From positions 37,017 through 101,016 of the forward strand of contig JAABSO010000012.1 of assembly GCA_011390335.1 (NCBI GenBank): a stretch of DNA of 64,000 nt. Direction: 5' to 3'. The notes under the pieces were generated by a model that did not search any database, had not been told where the DNA came from, and saw only the letters and a list, made by a program, of their open reading frames with translations. The position numbers and the translations under genes were made by a program. The stretch is from Desulfotignum sp. (lineage in GTDB: Bacteria > Desulfobacterota > Desulfobacteria > Desulfobacterales > Desulfobacteraceae). Shown in pieces: positions 27,212-35,610 of this stretch. Every line of letters begins with the position of its first letter. Positions within the stretch are counted from its first letter, which is position 1.

Positions 27212-28161
27212 TCCGGCTGAACAAAAAGACAGAACCGCACCAGACAGTCTGGCTCTGCTGTCTGGTGCTGGTGCTGTTATGGCATACGCCTGCTTTTGGC
27301 AGTGAAGACGCTGCTGTGCAGTCTCATGATCATGCAGGCATGCATGATGCAGTCCCGGATGATGCAGATCAGGCAGATACAGATCAGGCAGATACAGGCC
27401 ATGACCATGCAGAAATGGTCATGGCTGCAGAAGCACAGGATTCGGATCTGGCAGACAAGGTCAGGGTTGATGAGAAACTGGGGGACTATATCGATCTTGG
27501 GGCACAGTTTCTGGATGACACCGGCAGTACCGTGGTGCTGGAAACAATATTTGACAAACCTGTGGTCATTTTACCCATCTGGTTTTTGTGTCCCACAGTG
27601 TGCAGCTTTCTCCAGGCTGATCTGGCAAAGGCCCTGAACAAGGTGGGCCAGACCCCGGGGGAAGATTTCAATGTCATCACCTTGAGTTTTTCAGATGATG
27701 AAGGCCCCTCCCATGCCAATGCAGCCAAAAAAAATTATGCCAATCTGATCCAGCGGGAATTTCCCATGGAAAACTGGTATTATCTCACCGGAGATGCAGA
27801 AAATATCCGGAGGGTCACCGATTCGCTGGGGTATTATTTCATCAAGAAAAAAGAGCATTTTTATATCCATCCCAACGTGATGGTGGTGCTGGCAGAAGAT
27901 GGAAAAATCATCCGTTATCTTTACGGTCCCGGGTTTCTGCCCTTTGACCTGGGGATGGCTGTAACAGAGGCCCAAAAAGGGACGCCCGGCATCTCCATCA
28001 AACGGGGGGTGCTTTCCTTTTGCTTTGACTATGACCCTGAAAATAAAACCTATGTGTTCAAGATGTTCCGGATCACGGGGACAGCCATTCTGGTTCTGCT
28101 GGTCGGTTTTGTGGTGTTTTTGCTCAGGCCGTCCAAAAACCGCAGACAGGGCAGAAAATAA
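27208..28161 (+). CDS. SCO1/SenC-family copper chaperone
   Basis: It has a signal sequence or anchor at the N-terminus, a His/Asp-rich linker (residues 33-75) with a repeated DQADT unit, then a thioredoxin-like Sco domain with the copper motif LCPTVC and the distal HPNVMVV histidine. A C-terminal transmembrane helix (GTAILVLLVGFVVFLL) anchors it. Sco proteins insert copper into the CuA site of subunit II. The His-rich linker may hold extra copper. It overlaps the DOMON gene and is 69 bases before subunit I. Confidence 0.92.
   Translation: MIRLNKKTEPHQTVWLCCLVLVLLWHTPAFGSEDAAVQSHDHAGMHDAVPDDADQADTDQADTGHDHAEMVMAAEAQDSDLADKVRVDEKLGDYIDLGAQFLDDTGSTVVLETIFDKPVVILPIWFLCPTVCSFLQADLAKALNKVGQTPGEDFNVITLSFSDDEGPSHANAAKKNYANLIQREFPMENWYYLTGDAENIRRVTDSLGYYFIKKKEHFYIHPNVMVVLAEDGKIIRYLYGPGFLPFDLGMAVTEAQKGTPGISIKRGVLSFCFDYDPENKTYVFKMFRITGTAILVLLVGFVVFLLRPSKNRRQGRK
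27366..27395 (+). repeat. 15-bp tandem duplication in the Sco linker
   Basis: AGATCAGGCAGATAC occurs twice in direct succession (27366-27380 and 27381-27395), encoding a repeated DQADT unit in an acidic, His-rich linker. Confidence 0.8.
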
Positions 28162-28230
28162 AAGTAAGAACCCGGCCCGGGCATGATTGCAAACATATCT
28201 CCTTTGTTTTGAACCCTTTGCGAGGTTGTC

Positions 28231-29865
28231 ATGGAAACGGTTGCATCATTTTATGAAACACCTGAACCTGCCCGGTTTACCGGGATCTGGTCATGGCTGC
28301 TCACCCTGGATCACAAGCGCATCGGATTGATGTACCTGTTTGCTATTTTGTTCTGGTTTCTTCTGGCAGTGCTTCTGGGGGGGGTACTCCGCCTGGAGCT
28401 GATGTTTCCCGGAGAAACCATCCTGTCTCCTGGGCTTTACAATTCCGCCTTTACCCTCCACGGCGTCATCATGATTTTTTTGTTCATCATACCGGCCCTG
28501 CCGGCTATTTTTGGCAATTTTTTTCTGCCCATACATATCGGTGCAGATGATGTGTATTTTCCAAAACTCAATCTGCTGTCCTGGTACCTTTACATGGCCG
28601 GCGGGGGTATTGCTATTTTTTCACTTTTTTCCGACGGGTTTGCCGATACCGGGTGGACCTTTTATGTGCCGTTTTCAATTTCCACCAACACCAATGTGTC
28701 CACCACTGTTTTTGCCGCCTTTGTTCTGGGATTTTCCTCAATGCTCACCGGGCTGAATTTTATTACCACCGTGCACAAGATGCGGGATCGGGCCATGGGG
28801 TGGCTGCAGATCCCCTTGTTCACCTGGAGCCTGTATGCCACAGCCTGGGTCCAGCTGCTGGCAACCCCAATCATCGCCATCACCCTGGTGCTGGTGATGA
28901 TTGAACGGTTTTTCAATGTGGGGCTGTTTGATCCTGCCAGGGGCGGGGACCCCATCCTGTATCAGCACCTTTTCTGGATGTATTCCCATCCGGCGGTATA
29001 CATCATGATCCTGCCGGGCATGGGGGTTATTTCGGAAATCATTCCGGTGTTTGCCAGAAAATCCATTTTCGGGTACAAGGCCATTGTGGGATCTTCTCTG
29101 GCCATTGCCATTGCCGGGTCCCTGGTGTGGGCCCACCACATGTACACCAGCGGTATGAGCGACACTGCCGTGTTCGTGTTTTCCCTGCTCACCTATGTGG
29201 TGGCCATCCCTTCTGCCATCAAGGTGTTCTCCTGGGTGGCCACCCTGTACAAAGGGGCCATTGAGATGACCCCGCCCTTGTTTTTTTCTCTGTGCTTTAT
29301 CTACCTGTTTTCCGTGGGAGGGCTCACCGGCCTTGTGCTGGGGGCGGCAGGTGCCAATATCCATGTCCATGACACCCATTTTGTGGTGGCCCATTTTCAT
29401 TTCACCATGTTCGGGGGCACAGGATTTGCCTTTTTTGCGGCCCTGCATTACTGGTGGCCCAAAATGTTCGGCCGGATGTATGATTTTAAAAAAGCCTATA
29501 TCGCCGCCATCCTTGTGACCGGGGGGTTCATGTTTCACTATGTGCCCATGTTTATTCTGGGTCTCCAGGGCATGCCCAGGCGGTATTATGATTACCTGCC
29601 CCAGTATGCCAACGGCAATTTTTTTGCCGGTTTCGGGGCTTTGTTCATGATTCTGGGGATCGGCCTTATGGTGGCCAACCTCCTTGTTTCTTTAAGCAGG
29701 CCGAGAAATGCCGGGCCTGATCCCTGGGGCGGGGTGACCCTGGAATGGACCATCCCGTCTCCACCGCCGGTGCACAATTTTGTGCGCCCGCCTGAAATCA
29801 TGGCATACCCCTATGATTTTTCCGGAGTGACAGACAGGTCAGCACAAAGGCCAAAAGGAGAATAG
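28231..29865 (+). CDS. ctaD: Cytochrome c oxidase subunit I, A2 type
   Basis: The 544-residue protein has about 12 transmembrane helices. Heme and CuB ligands are visible: TLHGVIMIF (heme a), MYSHPAVYIMILPG (CuB His-Tyr pair), WAHHMYTSG (two CuB His), and HDTHFVVAHFHF (heme ligands). The usual Glu of the helix VI GHPEVY motif is replaced by Ala with the YS motif before it, which defines subtype A2. A K-channel Lys sits in VATLYKGAIEM. It reduces O2 to water and pumps protons. It is unexpected in a sulfate reducer but known in several Desulfobacteraceae. Confidence 0.96.
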   Translation: METVASFYETPEPARFTGIWSWLLTLDHKRIGLMYLFAILFWFLLAVLLGGVLRLELMFPGETILSPGLYNSAFTLHGVIMIFLFIIPALPAIFGNFFLPIHIGADDVYFPKLNLLSWYLYMAGGGIAIFSLFSDGFADTGWTFYVPFSISTNTNVSTTVFAAFVLGFSSMLTGLNFITTVHKMRDRAMGWLQIPLFTWSLYATAWVQLLATPIIAITLVLVMIERFFNVGLFDPARGGDPILYQHLFWMYSHPAVYIMILPGMGVISEIIPVFARKSIFGYKAIVGSSLAIAIAGSLVWAHHMYTSGMSDTAVFVFSLLTYVVAIPSAIKVFSWVATLYKGAIEMTPPLFFSLCFIYLFSVGGLTGLVLGAAGANIHVHDTHFVVAHFHFTMFGGTGFAFFAALHYWWPKMFGRMYDFKKAYIAAILVTGGFMFHYVPMFILGLQGMPRRYYDYLPQYANGNFFAGFGALFMILGIGLMVANLLVSLSRPRNAGPDPWGGVTLEWTIPSPPPVHNFVRPPEIMAYPYDFSGVTDRSAQRPKGE

Positions 29866-30462
29866 ATGCCTGGGCAGCGCGACCAGACCGGAAAAAAACT
29901 TGGAATGTGGCTTTTTCTGTTCACCGAGATCATCCTGTTCGGCGCTCTGTTTGTGCTGTATGCGGTGTATTTTTCCTGGTACCCGAAGGATTTTATTCTG
30001 GGTGCCAAAGAGCTGGACCTGGGTTTCGGGGTGATCAATACCGTTATCCTGCTGATTTCCTCCTTTCTGGTGGCTGCCAGCATCACAGCGGTGCAGAATG
30101 ATCAGAGACACATCGCACTGGCTGCACTTGCAGGTGCCCAGGTGTGCGGCGCTGTTTTTCTGGTGAATAAATATTTTGAATGGGGCCACAAGATAGAGAT
30201 TGGCATTTATCCGGGCTCGGAAAGACTGCTGGACGGGCCGGCACCCCAGAACCTGTTTTTCGGGCTCTACTATGTTGTCACAGGCCTTCACGGCATTCAC
30301 ATCGGCATCGGCATGGTGCTTCTGGCAGTGAGCCTTGTTTTGGTGTTTTGCCGGAGAATTACGGCAGAAAATGATGTAGTGCTGGATAATTGCGGCCTTT
30401 ACTGGCATCTGGTGGATCTGATCTGGATATTTATTTTTCCTTTGTTTTACCTGGTGGTTTGA
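29866..30462 (+). CDS. ctaE: Cytochrome c oxidase subunit III
   Basis: The 198-residue membrane protein begins GMWLFLFTEIILFGALF and has the GLHGIHIGIGM segment and WHLVDLIWIFIFPLFYL ending typical of subunit III. AAGGAG lies 5 bases before the ATG. The gene follows subunit I with no gap, in the order I-III-IV-II rather than the common II-I-III-IV. Subunit III stabilises the active site of subunit I. Confidence 0.94.
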   Translation: MPGQRDQTGKKLGMWLFLFTEIILFGALFVLYAVYFSWYPKDFILGAKELDLGFGVINTVILLISSFLVAASITAVQNDQRHIALAALAGAQVCGAVFLVNKYFEWGHKIEIGIYPGSERLLDGPAPQNLFFGLYYVVTGLHGIHIGIGMVLLAVSLVLVFCRRITAENDVVLDNCGLYWHLVDLIWIFIFPLFYLVV

Positions 30463-30475
30463 AAAAGGAGGCGTG

Positions 30476-30757
30476 ATGGAACATGCATCTCACATATTTT
30501 CCTACAAAACCCTGGGCCTTGTGCTGGGGGCGTTGCTGGTACTCACCGGCGTGACTGTGGGAGCGTCTTACATCGATCTGGGATGGGTCAATGTCTGGAT
30601 CGCTCTGGTGATTGCATCAGCAAAGGCCAGCCTGGTGCTGGTGGTGTTCATGCACATGAATTCTGCAGGAAAAGGCGTGGTGGTCTCTTTTCTTTCCACC
30701 GTGTTTTTTCTGGCCATTATGATCGGTTTTATTTTCTGGGACGTGGCATTCAGGTGA
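30476..30757 (+). CDS. Cytochrome c oxidase subunit IV-like small membrane protein
   Basis: The 93-residue protein has three hydrophobic segments and the IALVIASAKASLVLVVFMHM motif of prokaryotic COX4 (CtaF/CyoD-like) proteins. AAGGAGG with 4 bases to the ATG selects 30476 over the adjacent GTG. It lies between subunits III and II in the same operon. Confidence 0.88.
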   Translation: MEHASHIFSYKTLGLVLGALLVLTGVTVGASYIDLGWVNVWIALVIASAKASLVLVVFMHMNSAGKGVVVSFLSTVFFLAIMIGFIFWDVAFR

Positions 30758-30764
30758 GGTAAAG

Positions 30765-31376
30765 ATGAGCGATATCATAAATCCGGTTACACTGGTGGAT
30801 AGATCCTTTTATTTTATCATAGGGTTTTCCTTTATTTTCCTGTTTGCCATCACCCTGGTGATGATCTATTTTGTAATCCGTTACCGCAGGAGCAAACACC
30901 CGGTATCAGCCGACATACGGGGAAACTGGAAACTGGAGATTGCCTGGGTATTTATTCCCACCGTCATCGCCCTGGCCATGTTCGTTTCCGGGTGGCAGGC
31001 CTATACCGGGTTGCGCAATGTGCCTGAAGGGGCCATGGAGATCGAGGTCATCGGCCAGTCTTTTTCCTGGATTTTCATCTATGCCAATGGCAAAGAAACA
31101 GAAAATGAGATTCTGGTGCCGGTGAACACGCCGGTGAAACTCACTATTACTTCAGCCGATGTGATCCACAGCCTGTTTATACCTGCCTTCCGGGTCAAGG
31201 TGGATGCGGTGAAAGGCATCAAGACCCATGCCTGGTTTCTGCCGGAAAAACAGGGGGAATATTTTTTCCAGTGCACGGAATTTTGCGGGGTGGGGCATGC
31301 AGACATGACCGGTGTGGTCAGTGTGGTGTCCCAGGAGGCGTTTGATGAATGGGTGGAAGAAGATGACGGGTGGTAA
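30765..31376 (+). CDS. ctaC: Cytochrome c oxidase subunit II
   Basis: The 203-residue protein has two N-terminal transmembrane helices and a C-terminal CuA cupredoxin domain: VIHSLFIPAFRVKVDA supplies a His ligand and CTEFCGVGHADM supplies two Cys, a His and a Met. No heme c motif is fused, so a separate cytochrome c must donate electrons; none is encoded nearby. GTGAGGTAAAG precedes the ATG. The Sco protein encoded upstream would load CuA. Confidence 0.95.
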   Translation: MSDIINPVTLVDRSFYFIIGFSFIFLFAITLVMIYFVIRYRRSKHPVSADIRGNWKLEIAWVFIPTVIALAMFVSGWQAYTGLRNVPEGAMEIEVIGQSFSWIFIYANGKETENEILVPVNTPVKLTITSADVIHSLFIPAFRVKVDAVKGIKTHAWFLPEKQGEYFFQCTEFCGVGHADMTGVVSVVSQEAFDEWVEEDDGW

Positions 31377-32286
31377 TCCTGCCATGGGATTACCCGCCTG
31401 GCTGGTGCATCCGGCAGGCAGGGTGAAAATTTTCACAGAACTCACCAAGGCCCACCTTACCTTTTATATCGCCCTGTCCGCCGTGTTCGGCCATGTTATT
31501 TCCACACAAGATCCAGGAAAAGACACCCTGGTTCTGGGAACTGCTGTATGGCTTTTGGCAGCAGGTGCTGCAGTGCTGAACAATATCCAGGACCGTATAT
31601 ATGATGCATATTTTGTCAGGACATACCACCGCAGCCTGCCCCAAAAAAAAATAACAGCGAAGACAGCCGGATTTATTGCAGCAGGTTTTATCTTGTCCGG
31701 ACTCGGGATCTTGTTTTTACATTTTCATAAGCCCCTTCCCCTGGTTTTGGGCATCCTGTCCCTGGTCTGCTATAACGGACTGTATACCCCGCTGAAAAAA
31801 AAAACATGCCTGGCTGTTCTGCCGGGAATTGTTTGCGGCATGCTGCCGCCGGCCATCGGCTGGACAGCAGGCAGCATGGCATCATCTTACATTGGCTTTC
31901 ACACACTGTTTGTTTTGATGCTTGTAACCGGTATCTGGCAGGTGCCCCATTTTATGGTGCTGGCTTCAAGGCACACACCTGTAAGCCCAGATCCTGTGCC
32001 GTTTTTTACACCACCTTTTGTGTGGACTATTGCAGAACGTAACATCCAGATTCTTATCTGGACCAGCCTTTACAGCCTGTCAGTTTTTTTGTTCATCATC
32101 AAAGGTGGTATTGCCGGTTATGCATTTTCAGTTGCTCTGGCAGGCATGGCCCTGGCTCTGCCTGTGGGCATGGCCGCTTTCTTCAAAAGGTGTCCAGTCC
32201 CCAAGACTGGTTCGGGATTTTATGCCATCAACCTGTCCATGCTTTTTTTCATGGCCCTGGGCATACTGGATCACCTGCTTGTCTGA
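31363..32286 (+). CDS. ctaB: UbiA-family prenyltransferase, heme O synthase-like
   Basis: This CtaB/CyoE-type enzyme would farnesylate heme b to heme o for the oxidase. It has the first Asp motif NNIQDRIYDAYFVRTYHRSLP, the LYTPLKKKT loop and the WQVPHF segment in the second motif region. GGAAGAAG precedes an ATG at 31363, overlapping the subunit II end by 14 bases; an ATG at 31384 is an alternative. Its 307 residues give about eight or nine hydrophobic helices. No heme A synthase (CtaA) gene is present in the window, so heme O or heme A use cannot be decided here. Confidence 0.9.
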   Translation: MTGGNPAMGLPAWLVHPAGRVKIFTELTKAHLTFYIALSAVFGHVISTQDPGKDTLVLGTAVWLLAAGAAVLNNIQDRIYDAYFVRTYHRSLPQKKITAKTAGFIAAGFILSGLGILFLHFHKPLPLVLGILSLVCYNGLYTPLKKKTCLAVLPGIVCGMLPPAIGWTAGSMASSYIGFHTLFVLMLVTGIWQVPHFMVLASRHTPVSPDPVPFFTPPFVWTIAERNIQILIWTSLYSLSVFLFIIKGGIAGYAFSVALAGMALALPVGMAAFFKRCPVPKTGSGFYAINLSMLFFMALGILDHLLV

Positions 32287-32850
32287 AAACAGATGGTCCA
32301 GTACTGCTGCATTGCCGTTCTGCCAAAATTTTTCAATGAACAGGTCCCGTCCGGAACCGGCCCTGTAAAATCTGTACCTGGTTCGGTTTTTTACATGAAA
32401 ATCCTGGTGGCTGGGACCGGCCTTGTAAAACACTGAAGCTTTTATCGCCCGGGTGGCCACGGGTTTTTCGCATATCTGTGACCGGTTGAGCCGTTCAATG
32501 GCAGCCTCAGCCAGCATTTTCTGGGCATGGGAATGGTAAAATATTGCAGACCGGTACTGGGGCCCCCGGTCCAGAAAAGAGCCGCCATGGTCTGACGGAT
32601 CGATTTCATGGAAAAAATATGCCAGAAGCGCACCATAGGTGATGACATCCGGGTTGAACCAGATCTGGACGGCTTCAAAATGGCCGGTTTTCCCGTTCAT
32701 TACCGCCTTGTGGGAAGGGTTTCTCTCAGTTCCGCCGGTATATCCTGCTATGACCTTTTCCACACCTCCCAGAGGTGCAAATGCTGCTGTCATGCACCAG
32801 AAACACCCACCGGCAAAAGTGGCTTTTTCAAGATTTTGCTGTGTTTCCAT
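32128..32850 (-). CDS. msrA: Peptide methionine-S-sulfoxide reductase
   Basis: MsrA repairs oxidised methionine. The 240-residue protein has the catalytic AGGCFWC motif near residue 15, the HEIDPSDHGGSFLDRGPQYRS core and SHQDFHVKNRTRYRFYRAGSGRD with resolving features. The normal MsrA end falls near residue 180 (FIEKFWQNG); about 60 more residues follow, read on the strand opposite the 3' part of the ctaB-like gene. That tail may be a read-through artefact of a lost stop. GGGGGTGACACC precedes the ATG. It is convergent with and overlaps ctaB by 159 bases. Confidence 0.88.
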   Translation of the reverse strand: METQQNLEKATFAGGCFWCMTAAFAPLGGVEKVIAGYTGGTERNPSHKAVMNGKTGHFEAVQIWFNPDVITYGALLAYFFHEIDPSDHGGSFLDRGPQYRSAIFYHSHAQKMLAEAAIERLNRSQICEKPVATRAIKASVFYKAGPSHQDFHVKNRTRYRFYRAGSGRDLFIEKFWQNGNAAVLDHLFSDKQVIQYAQGHEKKHGQVDGIKSRTSLGDWTPFEESGHAHRQSQGHACQSN

Positions 32851-32869
32851 GGTGTCACCCCCTTTATGT

Positions 32870-32885
32870 AAGTTATGACTAACTT
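32870..32885. promoter_or_regulatory. Inverted repeat upstream of msrA
   Basis: AAGTTA-TGAC-TAACTT lies 20 bases upstream of the msrA ATG and could be an operator or promoter element. Confidence 0.3.
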
Positions 32886-32922
32886 TAACATATGTACTGC
32901 CTGGGGGATAACAAGCAGAGAT

Positions 32923-33951
32923 TTACAGTTTTTTCTCTTTTTTTATGAGTGCGGCAATGCCGAAGGAAAGATCCTGGATGATCCGGGTTTCACAAATACC
33001 TAAGCGCCGGCGGTTGCTGATATCAAATACAGATCCTGTGATCTGTGTCTTTTCACCGGCGGTTCCCCGGATCTGGAGGCCATGGGCACGGGCCAGTTTT
33101 TCCATCTCGTCCGGGTGTTTTTCCAGTTTCGGCAGCCGGATATGGACTCCGGCCCGCATGGCGGTCCCGATATTGGTGGGGCAGGCGTTCAGATAGCCCA
33201 GGTCTGGATGAGATGCAAACACAAGGTATCGGCCAAGCATGTCCAGTGCCGTGACCAGGTGGTTGAATACCCGGCAGATATGCCCGGATTTTTCCATGCA
33301 GATGATCCGCAGGTGGTCTTCTTCATTGATCCACACCATAAATTTTTTGTCATCACTGGTGTATACCCCCCGGGACAGGGGAAAATCCGTAAGTATGCCG
33401 GCGGCTTCCTGGAACCGGTCTCCAGGCGCAAATGCCCTGCCGGCAAGGACCTTGTCCCGGATCTGTCCGGGATCCAGTTCTTCCATGGGATGGTAGCGGC
33501 CCTTCAGGGGGGCAGGCAGGTTTTTTAGTGCATCCAGGATCTGTTTTTCCACGCATTGCCTTTCCTGCCGGCTGATATGGGGGGGGAATGCATGTGCAAA
33601 AAGATTTCTGGCCACCCGGACCCGGGAGGAAAGAATGAACGCCTTGTCCGGATCCAGGTCGGCAAGATCCAGAGGTTTCAGGTTCCCCAAATGGCGGACA
33701 GATCCTGTGATCTGGTGATAGGTTGTGATCACAGGATTAAATATTTCCCTGAACAGGGTATAGGATTCAGCATCCCCGGCATAGATGCCGATACTGGAAT
33801 CATGGTTTTTCTGTCCGGATTGGATGGCCCGGGCCAGGGTGAATCCTGTGGCGGTCCTGCTCCCGGACAGGCGGTCAAACATTGCCGGGGTCAAAAACCG
33901 TGCAGCAAGCGAGCAGGATGCTTCAGGAAACAGCGGGCCGGCCAAATGCAT
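32923..33951 (-). CDS. Arginine kinase-like phosphagen kinase with complete N-terminal domain
   Basis: The 342-residue protein has both domains of animal-type phosphagen kinases. The N-terminal helical domain shows LTPAMFDRLSG, TLARAIQSG and IGIYAGDAESYTLF. The catalytic domain shows FILSSRVRVARN, WINEEDHLRIICME, LNACPTNIGTAMRAGVHIRLPKL (reactive Cys), RGTAGEKTQ (catalytic Glu) and ISNRRRLG. These fit arginine kinase better than the protein-arginine kinase McsB, which lacks the N-terminal domain. It would buffer ATP through phosphoarginine. The start overlaps the stop of a small upstream gene (TGATG). Confidence 0.9.
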   Translation of the reverse strand: MHLAGPLFPEASCSLAARFLTPAMFDRLSGSRTATGFTLARAIQSGQKNHDSSIGIYAGDAESYTLFREIFNPVITTYHQITGSVRHLGNLKPLDLADLDPDKAFILSSRVRVARNLFAHAFPPHISRQERQCVEKQILDALKNLPAPLKGRYHPMEELDPGQIRDKVLAGRAFAPGDRFQEAAGILTDFPLSRGVYTSDDKKFMVWINEEDHLRIICMEKSGHICRVFNHLVTALDMLGRYLVFASHPDLGYLNACPTNIGTAMRAGVHIRLPKLEKHPDEMEKLARAHGLQIRGTAGEKTQITGSVFDISNRRRLGICETRIIQDLSFGIAALIKKEKKL

Positions 33952-34136
33952 CAGCTTTCATATCTGGAAGACTGGCAGGAAATGCCTCTGGCCAGGGTGG
34001 TCTGGATCATGTCCAGTATATCGCAGTCATCGTGGCATCCGGGCAGGTCCTTTCTGCGGGCGCAGTTCAGGCAGGGACTCCGGGTCAGGTAACCGATTTC
34101 AAAATCAAACAGGTCTCTTTTAATTGCTGTGTTCAT
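33951..34136 (-). CDS. Small Cys-rich protein coupled to the arginine kinase gene
   Basis: From the ATG at 34136 the protein has 61 residues; a longer frame begins at 34169. It carries SPCLNCARRKDLPGCHDDCDILD, a C-x2-C-x8-C-x3-C arrangement that could bind zinc or an iron-sulfur cluster. I do not recognise a family. Its stop overlaps the arginine kinase ATG, implying translational coupling. By analogy with McsA, the Cys-rich activator of McsB, it might modulate the kinase, but this is inference. Confidence 0.65.
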   Translation of the reverse strand: MNTAIKRDLFDFEIGYLTRSPCLNCARRKDLPGCHDDCDILDMIQTTLARGISCQSSRYES

Positions 34137-34224
34137 GGCTGTATTTCTCTTTTTGTTCACAGACTGCAATATACCAGATACAGGGCGGCATAGTCAATAC
34201 GGGTGTTTGAAAAGGCACTTCTGG

Positions 34225-34262
34225 ATATTTGCCATAGAAGCGCACGCTACTATGGCAAATAT
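34225..34262. promoter_or_regulatory. Long imperfect palindrome in the arginine kinase/tetR intergenic region
   Basis: ATATTTGCCATAG (34225-34237) and CTATGGCAAATAT (34250-34262) are perfect inverted arms, with AGCG-CA-CGCT in the loop. It lies about 90 bases upstream of the divergent tetR gene. It could be the TetR operator or a hairpin. Confidence 0.5.
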
Positions 34263-34363
34263 TCTGAGGCACTTATTTTGCCTTGTCAGGCTTTGGCAGT
34301 CATGATAAGGGAAAAAGCAGTGGCAGCAATTTTTGTTAACTTCCTAAAAAAGGTGGATTTCCT

Positions 34364-34999
34364 GTGGCTGAATCACGGTTTGCGGAACTCAAGGAAAAGG
34401 AAAAACAGGCCAGAAAACAGATCGTTATTGAATCAGCGTTGGCGCTGTTTGCAAAAAAGCCGTTTTATGAGGTGGGGATGCGGGAAGTGGCAGAAGAGGC
34501 CGGCATCTCTCCTGCCACCATTTACCGGTATTTCCCCAGCCAGGAAGCCCTGTTCAACGAAGCCTTTCTCCAGGATATATCATCTGCCAGCAAAGATTTT
34601 GAAGCCATGGTTGAAACAGATAAACCCGCCAGTATTGACCAGTTCGGGGTGAAATTTGTGGAACATCTCATTGAAAATGAGTCCACATTCCAGATGATGA
34701 CCTACCTGATGCTCAAAGATAATCTGACCCACCCGGTCATGGGAAAATTTGGTTCCGTGACCAAGATCTTTTTTGACCTGTTTGCAAGGTTGCTCACGCG
34801 CCACGGCGTTGCCCCAGAAAGCGCCAGGATTTATTCCCATGCGTTTGTGGCATCCATTACCGGTATTCTCATGACATTCCGCAATGCTCCTTTAAAAGAC
34901 AAGTCATCCAGACGGGATCACATTATAAAGGTGGTAAAAATCACCGCTTCCCTGTATGCAAACCAGCTGCTGGGTCAGCAAGGTGGTAACCTTACGTAA
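34364..34999 (+). CDS. TetR-family transcriptional regulator
   Basis: The 211-residue protein has an N-terminal TetR helix-turn-helix (residues 14-60: IVIESALALFAKKPFYEVG, MREVAEEAGISPATIYRYFPSQEALF) and a helical ligand-binding domain. The start is a GTG with AAGGTGG upstream. It is divergent from the arginine kinase pair, with a palindrome between them. What it regulates is unknown; the DJ-1 gene 47 bases downstream is a candidate. Confidence 0.9.
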   Translation: MAESRFAELKEKEKQARKQIVIESALALFAKKPFYEVGMREVAEEAGISPATIYRYFPSQEALFNEAFLQDISSASKDFEAMVETDKPASIDQFGVKFVEHLIENESTFQMMTYLMLKDNLTHPVMGKFGSVTKIFFDLFARLLTRHGVAPESARIYSHAFVASITGILMTFRNAPLKDKSSRRDHIIKVVKITASLYANQLLGQQGGNLT

Positions 35000-35046
35000 T
35001 ACCATTGTGCATGGCCTGGTTTACCCATGATCCAAAGGAGGCAGTT

Positions 35047-35595
35047 ATGGAAAAAAATGTATTGGTACCAGTGGCCCAGGGAATTGAGGAAATGGAGGCC
35101 ATTACCATCATTGATGTGCTCAGACGGGCCGGAGCAAAGGTGGTGGTGGCATCTGTGGATGAAATAGATATCACGGCTGCCCGGGGCATCCGGTTTAAAG
35201 CAGATGCATTGATCAAAGACTGCCTGGATCAGGCCTATGACCTGATTGTGCTGCCCGGCGGCATCCCTGGGGCTGAAAATCTGAAAAATTCCGAAGACCT
35301 GGCCTTTTTGCTGAAAAATCAGGCAGTGCAAAAAAAACTGTACGGTGCTATCTGTGCCTCACCAGCGGTGGTCCTGCATCACCTGGGTCTTGTCACACCA
35401 GGGGCTGTGACCTGCCATCCGGGCTTTGCCAGCCAGATTGAAGGGGGAACTGTCCAGGACAAAAACGTGGTCACAGACGGGTGCTGCATCACCAGCAAAG
35501 GGGCGGGAACCGCCCTGGAATTTTCCCTGGAACTGGTGGCCCGGCTGTTTGATGACAAAACCGTGAATGATGTCAAAGGGGGGCTGGCCCTTTAG
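35047..35595 (+). CDS. DJ-1/PfpI-family protein
   Basis: The 182-residue protein is of the DJ-1/ThiJ type: VLVPVAQGIEEMEAITIIDVLRRAG opening with the conserved Glu, LIVLPGGIPGAENL and the nucleophile elbow GAICASPAVVLHH with the reactive Cys. Family members act as redox-sensitive chaperones, glyoxalases or deglycases. AAAGGAGG precedes the ATG at 35047. It lies between tetR and a membrane-anchored hypothetical protein. Confidence 0.92.
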   Translation: MEKNVLVPVAQGIEEMEAITIIDVLRRAGAKVVVASVDEIDITAARGIRFKADALIKDCLDQAYDLIVLPGGIPGAENLKNSEDLAFLLKNQAVQKKLYGAICASPAVVLHHLGLVTPGAVTCHPGFASQIEGGTVQDKNVVTDGCCITSKGAGTALEFSLELVARLFDDKTVNDVKGGLAL

Positions 35596-35610
35596 GCCGG
35601 AAAACTGGCT

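Noticed and set aside
32923..33951. Protein-arginine kinase McsB as identity
   Set aside because: The complete N-terminal phosphagen-kinase domain and the RGTAGEKT/ISNRRRLG motifs fit arginine kinase better.
34203..34652. 149-codon frame starting before tetR
   Set aside because: It overlaps tetR in another frame and spans the palindrome; the TetR frame has the clear domain.
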